The notes under the pieces: model-generated
Database searches by the model: none
Told to the model about the DNA's origin: nothing
What the model saw: only the letters and a program-made list of their open reading frames with translations
Origin: an uncultured Bacteroidota bacterium
GTDB taxonomy: Bacteria; Bacteroidota; Bacteroidia; Flavobacteriales; Flavobacteriaceae
Length of the DNA stretch: 64,000 bases
Direction of reading: 5' to 3'
Assembly (NCBI GenBank): GCA_913062555.1
Contig: CAJXVU010000001.1
Span: forward strand, 62,001-126,000
Shown: positions 8,905-18,062 of the stretch, one piece after another
Position numbering within the stretch: the first letter of the stretch is position 1
Layout: the number at the start of each line of letters is the position of its first letter
Made by a program: the position numbers and the translations under genes

Positions 8905-10035
8905 CTATTTGCGAAACAACCAAAGGATTGCCTCTTCAAATTCAGATCTCCAAAATTGCTCATTATGACCAGCATCTTCTACAATTTTTTTAGATATATT
9001 ATTTTCATTAAAACCATTTGACTTCATAATTCTGGTCATTTTATTCACATTAGAAACCATATTAGCCCCTTCCTTAGTCCCTACCAAAAAATACATTTTT
9101 AGGTCATTTATTCCATGCTGCTCAGTCGCAAATTCAAAACTCCGTTTAGAATACCAAAATGAAGGTGAAAACACGCCAACTTTACTAAATACCTGTGAAT
9201 ATTTAAGCCCTACATAAAATGAAATCAACCCTCCCATTGAACTCCCCATAATTGCAGAATTCTTGCGGTTTGATAATGTTCGGTATGTTTTATCAATTTG
9301 TGGTTTTAATGTATTTACAATAAACTCAGCATAGGCACTTCCTTCTGGATTTCCATATTTTAAATTTTCCCAAGGTGAATATTCATTCAATCGTTTTTCT
9401 CCATCATTATCAATAGCCACTACAATTAATTTAAACCCTTTTTCATTATAAAGTTTATTCAAAGCTTCGTCTACTCCCCATTCACCAGCATATGACGTTA
9501 AAGCATCAAAAACATTCTGCCCATCATGCATATACAATACGGGGTAAGACTCTGTAGTATTTTCATAATCTGGTGGAAGATAAATCCAAATTCTTCGCGC
9601 CCTATTCAACTGTGGAATAATAAGTTTGTTATATAAAACAGAAACATTGTTTTCGGCAGTTGAGACTTTAGTTTCTTTACTTGACCAGCCTAAAACATCA
9701 ATACGTATGGTATCATTGCGTTTGCCAAAATCATAAGTTCTATTTTCAATAGGACTTCCATCCAAATTTGCTTCAACAGTATCCCATGACCCTCGAGTAA
9801 ACTTATAGTTTATTGTCTGGTGTTGATTGGGAAGGGTTATTATGTAATCATCATTTTTTTTAATTAATTTAAATTTTTCCTGACCACCAGTCCATCCTTC
9901 AAAATCTCCGGAAATATAAATAGATTGATTTTCATCCAGAATTTCAGGAACTTTATTCAACAGAAGAGTAACCTGACCAACTGCAGTTAATACAAATAAA
10001 AAACACCCAATAAACGAACCAATTTTCAACATCAT
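8905..10035 (-). CDS. esterase-D-type alpha/beta hydrolase with N-terminal starch-binding-like domain
   Basis: The protein has 376 aa with an N-terminal signal peptide (MMLKIGSFIGCFLFVLTAVGQ). Residues about 22-115 (IYISGDFEGWTGGQ ... YKFTRGSWDTVEANLDG) look like a CBM20/E-set starch-binding domain. Residues about 130-375 form a putative esterase (PF00756-like): YLPPDY, VLYMHDGQN, the nucleophile elbow GSSMGG near residue 265, and a late His in EDAGHNEQFW. Enzymes of this family deacylate carbohydrates or act as enterochelin-type esterases; the starch-binding-like domain and the location between two GH13 genes point to a glucan-associated substrate. Whether it removes acyl decorations from glucans is inference. 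The catalytic Asp was not assigned with confidence. Confidence 0.85.
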   Translation of the reverse strand: MMLKIGSFIGCFLFVLTAVGQVTLLLNKVPEILDENQSIYISGDFEGWTGGQEKFKLIKKNDDYIITLPNQHQTINYKFTRGSWDTVEANLDGSPIENRTYDFGKRNDTIRIDVLGWSSKETKVSTAENNVSVLYNKLIIPQLNRARRIWIYLPPDYENTTESYPVLYMHDGQNVFDALTSYAGEWGVDEALNKLYNEKGFKLIVVAIDNDGEKRLNEYSPWENLKYGNPEGSAYAEFIVNTLKPQIDKTYRTLSNRKNSAIMGSSMGGLISFYVGLKYSQVFSKVGVFSPSFWYSKRSFEFATEQHGINDLKMYFLVGTKEGANMVSNVNKMTRIMKSNGFNENNISKKIVEDAGHNEQFWRSEFEEAILWLFRK

Positions 10036-10061
10036 TAATTAATTAACATGAACCTTTTGTT

Positions 10062-11990
10062 TTATTTTTTTGTAGTTAAAAGCAGCACTCCTTTTTCTTT
10101 GAGTTCTAAAGTATTATCCCATAAAACTTCAGAATTAGAAACCACATTTCTAAGCGTTTTACCATTTAGTCCTACCTCTTCAAACCTACTAAGATCTAGA
10201 TTTAACGATTTTTCATTTTTATTTAAAATTAGAACAACTGTTTCATCTTCTATTATTCTAAATAATAGATACACCCCTTTTTGGGGAGCAAAATGAATAG
10301 TTTCTCCATTCGGAATAGCATTGCTGGATTTGCGATAATTAAGAATAGTTTTGACAAAAGATTGCATCTCTTTTTGCGCATTAGTTAGGCCTTCACCTGT
10401 AAAAGCATTAACAGTATCTCCATTCCAGCCTCCTGGAAAATCGGTGCGTATTAGCCCATGATCACCTGGTTTGTCAAAATCATCCATTAAAATTTCTGTG
10501 CCATAATATAGTTGTGGAATTCTAGGTAACGTTAAAACTGTAGCAACCGCCATTTTTGTATTCACAACATCACCTTTAAGTTGCGTGAAAATTCGACTCA
10601 TATCATGATTATCTGGAAAAACCATAATAGCTTCAGGGTTTTGATATGCAAAATCATTTGCAAGCCCCTCATAGATTTTAACCAATCCTTTATCCCATGC
10701 TTCTTCTTCGTTTAATGCTTGAGTAATATTGGATTGCATAGCAAAATCCATAGTAGATTTTAAATTAGACTTATAGCCATCTTTATTCGTATTGCCTTCT
10801 TGCCAATAAGCAATTAATAATGGGTTATAACTCCACTCTTCACCAACAATACTAAAATTAGGATATTCATTCATAATAGCTCCTGCCCAATCGCTCATAA
10901 ATTTTTTATCAGGATACGGATAAGTATCTTGTCTAATCCCTGATAATTGCCCGGTTTCAATCCACCAAATACTATTTTGAATAATATATTTAGCCATAAA
11001 TGGGTTGCGCTGGTTTAAATCTGGCATGGAATCGACAAACCAACCGTCTGTCATCCTCTTTTTATCAATTTTAGAGGCATAAATATCTTGATTAGTTGTT
11101 CTTCTATGGCTAGAATACTTAGTGCTTTCCCAAGTCCATTTTTCAATATTATCTTCGTAATTCTTTTGATAATTTACCCAATCACTAAAAGGTAAATCTT
11201 TCATCCACCAATGTTCTAAACCGCAATGATTAGCGACCTGATCCATTATCAATTTAAGTCCCTTTTCATTCGCTTTCATTGATAATTCTAAATAATCTTT
11301 AAGCGTACCAAATCGTGGATCTATGTTATAAAGGTCTGTAATGGCATAACCATGATATGATCCTTGATGCATGTCGTTTGTTAATAATGGACAAGACCAA
11401 ATGGCTGTAAAGCCCATGTCTTCAATATAATCTAAATGATTAGTAATACCTTTTATATCGCCTCCATGTCTTTTATACCCATGACTTCTATCAAGTTCTG
11501 ATTCATTTAAACCATTGACTATATCATTTTCTGGCTGGGCATTTGCGAATCGATCTGGCGTTATTAAATAAATAACATCACTACTATCAAAACCTTGGTA
11601 ACTTTCCGATGTATGTTCGCGAGTTTTCAATTCATACGTATGCCGTTTTTCAGTACCATCTTCTGATTTAAAAACAATATCAAATTTCCCATGTTTTGTC
11701 TGTTCTGAAATTGTTAAATCTAAAAATAAATAATTCGGGCTTTTAGCTTTATGTGTTTTTTCAATTGTGACACCAGGATATGATAATGTTGCTATGGATG
11801 CACCAATATTATCTTCCTTAATTAGCAATTGTAAATTCGAGTCTTTAAACCCAATCCACCAATTTGGTGGCTCAACATGTTCTAAACTAGAATTAGAAAT
11901 AGGCACCACATTATCCAACTCAGTTTTTTCCTCCTTAGAATTGCAAGAAATTTGAGCAACAACACAAACTATTAGTATTAACTTTTTCAT
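10062..11990 (-). CDS. GH13 neopullulanase/cyclomaltodextrinase-like (SusA-type)
   Basis: The protein has 642 aa and a lipoprotein signal peptide (MKKLILIVCVVAQISC). An N-terminal beta-sandwich (about residues 35-130: VEPPNWWIGFKDSNLQLLIKEDNIG) is typical of cyclomaltodextrinase/neopullulanase proteins. The GH13 catalytic barrel follows, with DQVANHCG near 255, GIRQDTYPY near 357 (Asp nucleophile), VGEEWSYN near 388 (Glu acid/base) and FPDNHDMSR near 470. The domain order matches Bacteroides SusA, a periplasmic enzyme that cuts maltooligosaccharides to glucose, maltose and panose. It lies between the GH65 phosphorylase and the esterase gene in one minus-strand run. Starch-type activity is well supported; the exact substrate is not. 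Confidence 0.92.
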   Translation of the reverse strand: MKKLILIVCVVAQISCNSKEEKTELDNVVPISNSSLEHVEPPNWWIGFKDSNLQLLIKEDNIGASIATLSYPGVTIEKTHKAKSPNYLFLDLTISEQTKHGKFDIVFKSEDGTEKRHTYELKTREHTSESYQGFDSSDVIYLITPDRFANAQPENDIVNGLNESELDRSHGYKRHGGDIKGITNHLDYIEDMGFTAIWSCPLLTNDMHQGSYHGYAITDLYNIDPRFGTLKDYLELSMKANEKGLKLIMDQVANHCGLEHWWMKDLPFSDWVNYQKNYEDNIEKWTWESTKYSSHRRTTNQDIYASKIDKKRMTDGWFVDSMPDLNQRNPFMAKYIIQNSIWWIETGQLSGIRQDTYPYPDKKFMSDWAGAIMNEYPNFSIVGEEWSYNPLLIAYWQEGNTNKDGYKSNLKSTMDFAMQSNITQALNEEEAWDKGLVKIYEGLANDFAYQNPEAIMVFPDNHDMSRIFTQLKGDVVNTKMAVATVLTLPRIPQLYYGTEILMDDFDKPGDHGLIRTDFPGGWNGDTVNAFTGEGLTNAQKEMQSFVKTILNYRKSSNAIPNGETIHFAPQKGVYLLFRIIEDETVVLILNKNEKSLNLDLSRFEEVGLNGKTLRNVVSNSEVLWDNTLELKEKGVLLLTTKK

Positions 11991-12034
11991 TTTCTATTTT
12001 GTTTCTTTAGTTCAGACTTTTATTCGTTAATAAA

Positions 12035-14338
12035 TCAAATTTTAACCGTATTATTTGGAGAAATTTGAATTAATTTATCCTTTACTAAAATCTGTAAATC
12101 AGATTTTCCTTCCAATTCAAAGTTTGTTTCATTCTGACTCACGAGAACTTTTAGTATTTGATTTCTAAAATTAACCTTAAAGGAATAGGCATCCCATTGC
12201 TCAGGTATTTTTGGATCAAATGATAAGGTATTATTTTTTACTCTCATGCCTCCAAAACCTTCAACAATACTCATCCAAGTTCCTGCCATTGATGTAATAT
12301 GTAAGCCTTCATGTACCTCGTTATTATAATCGTCCAAATCTAATCGAGAAGTCCTCAAATAAAATTGATATGCCTGATCCATTCTATCTAATTTCGCCGC
12401 TTGAATGCTATGTACACAAGGTGACAACGAGCTTTCATGCACGGTATAAGGTTCATAAAAATCAAAATGACGTTCTAATTCATCGCTACCAAAATGATCT
12501 TCAAAAAAGTAGAAGCCCTGTAAAACATCTGCTTGTTTAATATATGGTGATCTCAAAATTCGGTCCCAAGACCATTTCTGATTTATAGGTCGTTGTGCCT
12601 TTTCCAGATCTGCAACTGTAATTAATTCCTTATCTAAAAATCCATCCTGCTGTAAGTAAACCCGATGCTTTTCGGAATATGGGAAATACATATTATTTGC
12701 AACGGCTTTCCAGTTTTCAATTTCGGGATTAAAAAGTTTTGTCTTATTTATGATTCGATCATAATCAGCATTATATTCTGCTTTTACTTTATCAATAGCT
12801 TCTATTGCAAAATTAATACACCATTGGGCTAAATAATTAGTATACCAATTATTATTCACGTTATTTTCGTACTCATTAGGCCCTGTAACTCCAAGAATTA
12901 CATAGCCATTTTGGCTTTCAGAAAAAGTTGCTCGTTGATGCCAAAAGCGTGCGATGGCAATTAATACTTCTAATCCTTTTTCTGGAATATAACTGTAATC
13001 TCCTGTAAATCTGTAATAGTTGAAAATCGCAAAAGCGATAGCCCCATTTCTATGAATTTCTTCAAATGTAATTTCCCATTCATTATGACATTCTTCGCCA
13101 TTCATGGTTACCATAGGAAACAAAGCTGCTCCGTTTGAAAACCCAAGTTTTTCGGCATTTTCAATAGCTTTATCTAAATGTTGATAGCGGTATTCTAATA
13201 GTTTCCGAGCGACTTTTTGGTTTTTTGTTGCCATATAGAAAGGAATACAATAGGCTTCGGTATCCCAATAAGTACTTCCTCCATATTTCTCTCCTGTAAA
13301 TCCTTTAGGCCCAATATTTAATCGTGCATCAGTTCCTAAATAAGTTTGATTTAATTGAAAAATATTAAACCGAATCCCTTGCTGTGCTTTGACATCTCCT
13401 TTAATAGTGATGTCTGCCATGTCCCAGATTTCTGCCCAAGCTTGTTTTTGACATTCTAACAGTGAATTAAACCCAATTTCAACAGCATTATGCAATGTAC
13501 TTTGGGCTTCTAAAATCAATTCGCTTTTATCATGATTTCTATCAACCGTATAACCTCCAAATTTTTGAATTGTAAACGTTTGACCTTTTGGAACATTCAT
13601 AAAATACTTGAAACTTATTTTACTTTCCGTTTTCAGAGCTTCGAACGGCAAATTAAGCTGCTTATCGTTTAAATAACACCGTGATTGCATGAAGGTACAC
13701 GTATGAAAATTTGTTTTCATAGTATGCGCCTCAATATATGCTCTATCTTGGTCTCTACTAATACTAGTTATATTCCAAAAAGCATCATCCCAATTGCTAT
13801 CTTCGTTAGTAATTCCTGCATCCAAATAAGGTTCAAAACTAATTTTAGCAGCTCCATTTATAGGTGTTATTGAATATTTAATTGCGCCAAGCTCATCGAT
13901 ATCTAAACTCAAAAAACGCTTAGTTTCAATCTTTATTTCTGTATTATTTTGTAGTGTTGCCTCAAAACTTCTGGACAACCAACCTTCTTGCATATTTAAT
14001 TCCCGTCTATAATTTTTTACGGTACACTTAAATAAATCTAGGGCTTCGCCATTAATATTTACATTAATTCCAATCCAATTTGGAGCATTTAATACTTTTG
14101 CAAAATATTGAGGGTACCCATTTTTCCACCATCCCACTCTAGTTTTGTCTGGGTAGTAAACCCCAGCAATATAACTACCTTGAAATGTAGGGCCAGAATA
14201 GTGCTCTTCAAAATTAGCACGCTGTCCCATTGCTCCATTTCCTATACTAAACAGACTTTCTGAAGCCTTAACATTTTTAGTGTCAAACCCCTCTTCTATT
14301 ATGGACCAATTATCTGGTTTTATATAATCTTGATTCAT
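12035..14338 (-). CDS. GH65 disaccharide phosphorylase, probably maltose phosphorylase
   Basis: I start this at the second Met (MNQDYIKPDNWSIIEEGFD); the track's upstream extension MNYSFCLVFLSKKR is unlike the family, which begins with this W-I-I-E-E-G-F block. That leaves about 767 aa, normal for GH65. The inverting phosphorylase signature TGPNEYENNVNNNWYTN (catalytic Glu) lies near residue 490, and there is no signal peptide, so it is cytoplasmic. GH65 enzymes use phosphate to split maltose into glucose and beta-glucose 1-phosphate. The next gene upstream in the operon is beta-phosphoglucomutase and the one before is an MFS transporter, which makes maltose phosphorylase the best choice. Kojibiose or trehalose phosphorylase is possible but less supported. 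Confidence 0.9.
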   Translation of the reverse strand: MNQDYIKPDNWSIIEEGFDTKNVKASESLFSIGNGAMGQRANFEEHYSGPTFQGSYIAGVYYPDKTRVGWWKNGYPQYFAKVLNAPNWIGINVNINGEALDLFKCTVKNYRRELNMQEGWLSRSFEATLQNNTEIKIETKRFLSLDIDELGAIKYSITPINGAAKISFEPYLDAGITNEDSNWDDAFWNITSISRDQDRAYIEAHTMKTNFHTCTFMQSRCYLNDKQLNLPFEALKTESKISFKYFMNVPKGQTFTIQKFGGYTVDRNHDKSELILEAQSTLHNAVEIGFNSLLECQKQAWAEIWDMADITIKGDVKAQQGIRFNIFQLNQTYLGTDARLNIGPKGFTGEKYGGSTYWDTEAYCIPFYMATKNQKVARKLLEYRYQHLDKAIENAEKLGFSNGAALFPMVTMNGEECHNEWEITFEEIHRNGAIAFAIFNYYRFTGDYSYIPEKGLEVLIAIARFWHQRATFSESQNGYVILGVTGPNEYENNVNNNWYTNYLAQWCINFAIEAIDKVKAEYNADYDRIINKTKLFNPEIENWKAVANNMYFPYSEKHRVYLQQDGFLDKELITVADLEKAQRPINQKWSWDRILRSPYIKQADVLQGFYFFEDHFGSDELERHFDFYEPYTVHESSLSPCVHSIQAAKLDRMDQAYQFYLRTSRLDLDDYNNEVHEGLHITSMAGTWMSIVEGFGGMRVKNNTLSFDPKIPEQWDAYSFKVNFRNQILKVLVSQNETNFELEGKSDLQILVKDKLIQISPNNTVKI

Positions 14339-14477
14339 ATTTCTTTTCTTAGATAAAAAAACGAGACAAAAGCTGTAATTCACACACTCTTTTATGACTT
14401 CCGTTTTTTTATTTTAATGCTACGTTTCATCATACGCTGTGTAGCACATTATATTATATACTGTAAACTAATACTGT

Positions 14478-15134
14478 TTACTTTTTAATTAAATTTTCTA
14501 TAAAATCTATTGAAACCTCGGTAAAATCTTTGAACACCCATCTTGCTTCACTCAAAATGGTTTCATCACCAATACCAATACTAATCATGTTGGCCAAATT
14601 GGCTGCTTGAACACCAGCTAGAGAATCCTCAAAAACAATACAATCAACAGGGTTAATCCCTATTTGATCTGCAGCTTTTAAAAACACTTCTGGATCTGGC
14701 TTTGCTTTTGTAACATCATTACCATCAACGATGTCATCAAACTTTTTTAGCAAATTCACTTTTGCCAAAATCTCTCTGGCATTTTTACTCGCTGAACCTA
14801 AAGCTATAGGTTGTTGTTGGCCTATTAAATAATTTAATATTTTCACAACATCTGGAAGTATTTCATTCTCTCCCATATTTGTGATATAGTTCAAATAATC
14901 TATATTTTTTCGCTCCATTAATTGTGTAAACTCTTTTTCAGACAGGGTTTTATTTCCCCATGCCAAAATTTTTTCTAAAGATTGTTTTCTACTAACGCCC
15001 TTAAGTTGTTCATTTTGAGTTTCGGAAAAATCAATGCCAATACTATTGGCTAATTTTTTCCATGCTAAAAAATGATACTTAGCGGTATCTACAATGACAC
15101 CATCTAAATCAAAAATAAATCCTTTCCTTTTCAT
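14478..15134 (-). CDS. pgmB: beta-phosphoglucomutase
   Basis: The protein has 218 aa of the HAD superfamily. The nucleophile motif FDLDGVIVDTAKYH lies at residues 6-19, a cap domain follows, then GSASKNA near 117, a Lys in KAKPDPEVFLKAA near 144 and FEDSLAGVQAA near 168. The first-loop VDTAKYHFLAWKKLA matches beta-phosphoglucomutases rather than generic HAD phosphatases. The enzyme converts beta-glucose 1-phosphate (the product of GH65) to glucose 6-phosphate in the cytoplasm. Its ATG overlaps the stop codon of the MFS gene (TAATG), indicating translational coupling. Confidence 0.93.
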   Translation of the reverse strand: MKRKGFIFDLDGVIVDTAKYHFLAWKKLANSIGIDFSETQNEQLKGVSRKQSLEKILAWGNKTLSEKEFTQLMERKNIDYLNYITNMGENEILPDVVKILNYLIGQQQPIALGSASKNAREILAKVNLLKKFDDIVDGNDVTKAKPDPEVFLKAADQIGINPVDCIVFEDSLAGVQAANLANMISIGIGDETILSEARWVFKDFTEVSIDFIENLIKK

Positions 15135-16510
15135 TAGTTTACTTCTACTTGATACGTAATTGCGTTTTTGTTTGTTATTAATAAATTACAAAACCCTGCA
15201 ATGATTAAACTTAAGCCTGCAACAGTCATTGCATGTATGGTCTCCTCTCCAAATAATCCTGATACGAAATTAATTCCACCTAAAGCGGCAATAATTTGAG
15301 GGATAACAATAAACATGTTAAAGATTCCCATGATTACTCCCATTTTATTTGGATCTACAGAACTGGATAACATAGCATATGGCATCGATAAGATGCTCCC
15401 CCACGCAAAACCAATAAGTATAAATGATAATGACAAATACTCCGGTGAAGGGATAAATTTCATCATCAAAAATCCAATTCCTCCCAATATTAAGGATGCC
15501 ATGTGCACGTACTTTCTATTTATTCGTTTTCTTGAAGTATAGAGCACAAGTATTAATGCAAAAACCATAGAAGACAATCCATAAATCCCCATATAAGAGC
15601 CTACTAAATTCGATGATTTCTGAAAGGCTGTATTGGCTGTATTGAATGCTTCTAATTGTACAGCATTTGTCATATCGAAAGCAGATTCAATAGGGGCAGG
15701 TGTATGAAACACATGTTCGGTAAGTGCAGGATTTGCTAAACTCCACATGGTAAAAAACGCAAACCAACTAAAAAATTGAACGAGACCCAATTTTTTCATA
15801 GTTAGCGGCATACTTCCAATATTATTTAGGATATCTGGAATGAATTGATTCTTTTTAGATTTTTCTTTTTCAAAAGCCTCCATATCCTCGGGAGGGTATT
15901 CTGAAGTTGTAAAAACCGTATATAAAATGCTCAATAAAAACACAAAAGCACCAATTGCAAAAGCCACTTTAACCGACATTGGAATAACTCCTATTGCCGC
16001 AGAATCACTAATTCCTAATTTTGAAACCATCCATGGCAAATTACTTGCCACCCAGGTACCAATACCAATAATTAACGTTTGAACTACAAATCCGTAAGAC
16101 CGTTGTGAATCTGGAAGCTTATCTGCCACCAGGGCTCTAAAAGGCTCCATCGAAATATTTATGGAAGCATCTAGAATCCATAAAAACCCAGCTGCCACCC
16201 ATAGTGCGGGAGAATGTGGTACAAAAAATAGAGCTATGGAACTTAATACAGCACCAATTAAAAAATATGGTCTACGACGCCCCCACTTAGGACTCCAGGT
16301 ACGATCACTGAGATAACCAATTATGGGCTGAACCAATAATCCTGTTAAAGGCGCAGCAATCCAAAGAATTGGAATATCATCTATCTCAGCACCTAGTGTT
16401 TGAAAAATTCGAGACATAAAGCCTCCTTGTAAGGCAAAACCAAATTGAATCCCCAAGAAACCGAAACTCATGTTCCAAATTTCCCAGAAATTTAGGGTAC
16501 GCTTTTTCAT
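15134..16510 (-). CDS. MFS sugar transporter (maltose/SLC45-like)
   Basis: The protein has 458 aa with about 12 hydrophobic segments. The N-terminus NFWEIWNMSFGFLGIQFGFALQGGFMSRIFQTLGA and the loop GYLSDRTWSPKWGRRRPYFLIGA are characteristic of sugar:cation symporters of the SLC45/sucrose-transporter-like MFS group widely found beside bacteroidetal maltose genes. It should sit in the inner membrane and bring maltose or short maltodextrins to the cytoplasmic GH65. It is co-directional and translationally coupled with pgmB downstream. A gap of about 130 bp separates it from lacI, so it may have its own promoter. Confidence 0.88.
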   Translation of the reverse strand: MKKRTLNFWEIWNMSFGFLGIQFGFALQGGFMSRIFQTLGAEIDDIPILWIAAPLTGLLVQPIIGYLSDRTWSPKWGRRRPYFLIGAVLSSIALFFVPHSPALWVAAGFLWILDASINISMEPFRALVADKLPDSQRSYGFVVQTLIIGIGTWVASNLPWMVSKLGISDSAAIGVIPMSVKVAFAIGAFVFLLSILYTVFTTSEYPPEDMEAFEKEKSKKNQFIPDILNNIGSMPLTMKKLGLVQFFSWFAFFTMWSLANPALTEHVFHTPAPIESAFDMTNAVQLEAFNTANTAFQKSSNLVGSYMGIYGLSSMVFALILVLYTSRKRINRKYVHMASLILGGIGFLMMKFIPSPEYLSLSFILIGFAWGSILSMPYAMLSSSVDPNKMGVIMGIFNMFIVIPQIIAALGGINFVSGLFGEETIHAMTVAGLSLIIAGFCNLLITNKNAITYQVEVN

Positions 16511-16638
16511 CTATAGTACTTTAAATTATTACTATTGATAAGCGAAATTACTTATCAAAACTTAGGTGAGAAGTGAAAATATAAGTTTTGATTTGGGTGT
16601 AAATATATAAAAGTTTTTAAATATTCCAGTAAAAAATA

Positions 16639-17691
16639 TTATTTTGTAGAATCTCGCTCTATCAATTCAGTATCTACAATCAAGGTTTGATAGTGCTCTA
16701 CTTCATCTTCGTCTTCACTCTCATTTTCAAGCCTTTCAATTAATAATTCGGCCGCTTTTTCACCCATTATTTGAGCATGTTGACTCACTGTCGTTAAGGT
16801 TGGTGTAGCGTGTTTTGAGAGCACTCCATCAGAAAAACCAATAACTTGAACATCATCAGGAACAGTCAATCCTAGAGCTCTCGCAGCCTTCATTGCAGTG
16901 ACAGCATACAATTCATTAACAGCAAACACCGCATCAATTTTTGGATTACTTTTAAACAATAACTCTACTTCTTCTTCTAAAACCTCTAAATGATCTTCAG
17001 ATAACAAATCGTCATCAACTTTCAATATTAAATTCGCCTTTGGACTCATTCCAAATGCTTCCAATGCGTTCAAATATCCCTGTGTTCTTAATCGTCCAAC
17101 AGTAACATAATCCTTAGTTGTTATCAGCGCAATATTTTTGCATCCATTGGAAATTAATTTATCTACCGCTATTTTTGATCCTTTCAAATCATCAACAATT
17201 ACCTTATCACAATTAATCTCGTTAACCACCCTGTCAAACATTACAATTGGCATTCCTTGATTAATAGTTTCTTTAAAATGATGATAATCCTGTTGTTGCA
17301 AAGTCTCTCGAGATGTGGACAGGATGAATCCATCAATGCTCCCTGTGGCCAACATTTCCATATTAATAACCTCTTTATCAAAAGATTCGTTAGACAAACC
17401 AACAATAACATTGTAGCCCTTTTTATTAGCCACAAGTTCAATACCTCGAATTACTTTCGAAAAAAAGTAATGTACAATTTCAGGTATAATAATTCCGATA
17501 GTTTTGGTTTTTCTATTCTTTAAACTTAGTGCAATATTATTCGGGCGATAATTATATAGCTTAGCAAATGCCTGTATTTTTTGAGTCGTATCTTCACTAA
17601 TTTCGATACTATTACGAAGCGCTTTTGAAACTGTAGAAATAGAAACATCTAATTCTCTGGCTATTTGTTTTAGGGTGATTTTTCTTTTCAC
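16639..17691 (-). CDS. LacI-family transcriptional regulator of the starch/maltose locus
   Basis: The protein has 350 aa. The N-terminal helix-turn-helix ITLKQIARELDVSISTVSKALRNSIEIS (residues 4-31) and hinge are typical LacI/GalR. They are followed by a periplasmic-binding-like sugar domain (TIGIIIPEIVHYFFSKVIRGIE, IDGFILSTSRE, AVDKLISNGCKNIALI, VIGFSDGVLSKHATPTLTTVSQ). The C-terminus has an unusually acidic stretch (ENESEDEDEVEH). It is the first gene of the minus arm, and the probable operator is in the region shared with susC. The inducer is presumably maltose or a maltodextrin; repressor versus activator mode cannot be told from sequence. Confidence 0.92.
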   Translation of the reverse strand: MKRKITLKQIARELDVSISTVSKALRNSIEISEDTTQKIQAFAKLYNYRPNNIALSLKNRKTKTIGIIIPEIVHYFFSKVIRGIELVANKKGYNVIVGLSNESFDKEVINMEMLATGSIDGFILSTSRETLQQQDYHHFKETINQGMPIVMFDRVVNEINCDKVIVDDLKGSKIAVDKLISNGCKNIALITTKDYVTVGRLRTQGYLNALEAFGMSPKANLILKVDDDLLSEDHLEVLEEEVELLFKSNPKIDAVFAVNELYAVTAMKAARALGLTVPDDVQVIGFSDGVLSKHATPTLTTVSQHAQIMGEKAAELLIERLENESEDEDEVEHYQTLIVDTELIERDSTK

Positions 17692-18062
17692 ATCTAAATA
17701 ATTTATGGATGATGGTTCTTTGTAAAGTTAAAACTAAAATCACATATTGTCTAACATTATTTTTCCTGTCGATGAATAGCGATTTCAACGCACATTTATT
17801 CAAGTCTAATCACGAGAACATTTTTCCTGTAATTTAAAAGCTAAGTTGGTAAGAATTAGCATAATTAGCTTTTAAAGTCAAAAGAAAATTATGGTTTTTC
17901 TTACTAAAACCATCAATACGTTAAGAAGTTGTTAACACGAAAACGTTTTCGTTAGGAATAATGCAACGTCTCGGCATTTTTGAACGTTTTTTTTACATAG
18001 TTTTATACACGAGAAGTGGAAATATATACAAACTAATTAAGTAGTTAATTTAAACACATTGT
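17692..18062. other. divergent regulatory region between lacI and susC
   Basis: This 371-bp non-coding stretch separates the two arms of the glucan locus. It holds one clear feature, a 16-bp perfect palindrome (listed separately). No fully convincing TTTG-N19-TAnnTTTG promoter is visible for either arm; the nearest -7-like sequence toward susC is TAGTTTTA about 60 bp before the ATG, one mismatch from consensus. I see no ORF or RNA gene in it. Confidence 0.6.
17937..17952. promoter_or_regulatory. probable LacI-family operator (ACGAAAACGTTTTCGT)
   Basis: A perfect 16-bp palindrome with the central CG step typical of LacI/GalR operators lies about 110 bp upstream of the susC ATG, in the region shared with the divergent lacI-family gene. 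It is the only copy I see in the window. Its position upstream of the susC start fits control of the plus arm. Confidence 0.75.

Noticed and set aside
8656-9021. 121-aa plus-strand ORF
   Set aside because: It lies antisense across the start of the GH13 gene and the end of the esterase gene, both firmly supported; a shadow.
14339-14383. Upstream start of the GH65 gene given by the ORF track
   Set aside because: The extra 15 residues (MNYSFCLVFLSKKR-) do not fit a cytoplasmic GH65, which begins at the W-I-I-E-E-G-F block.
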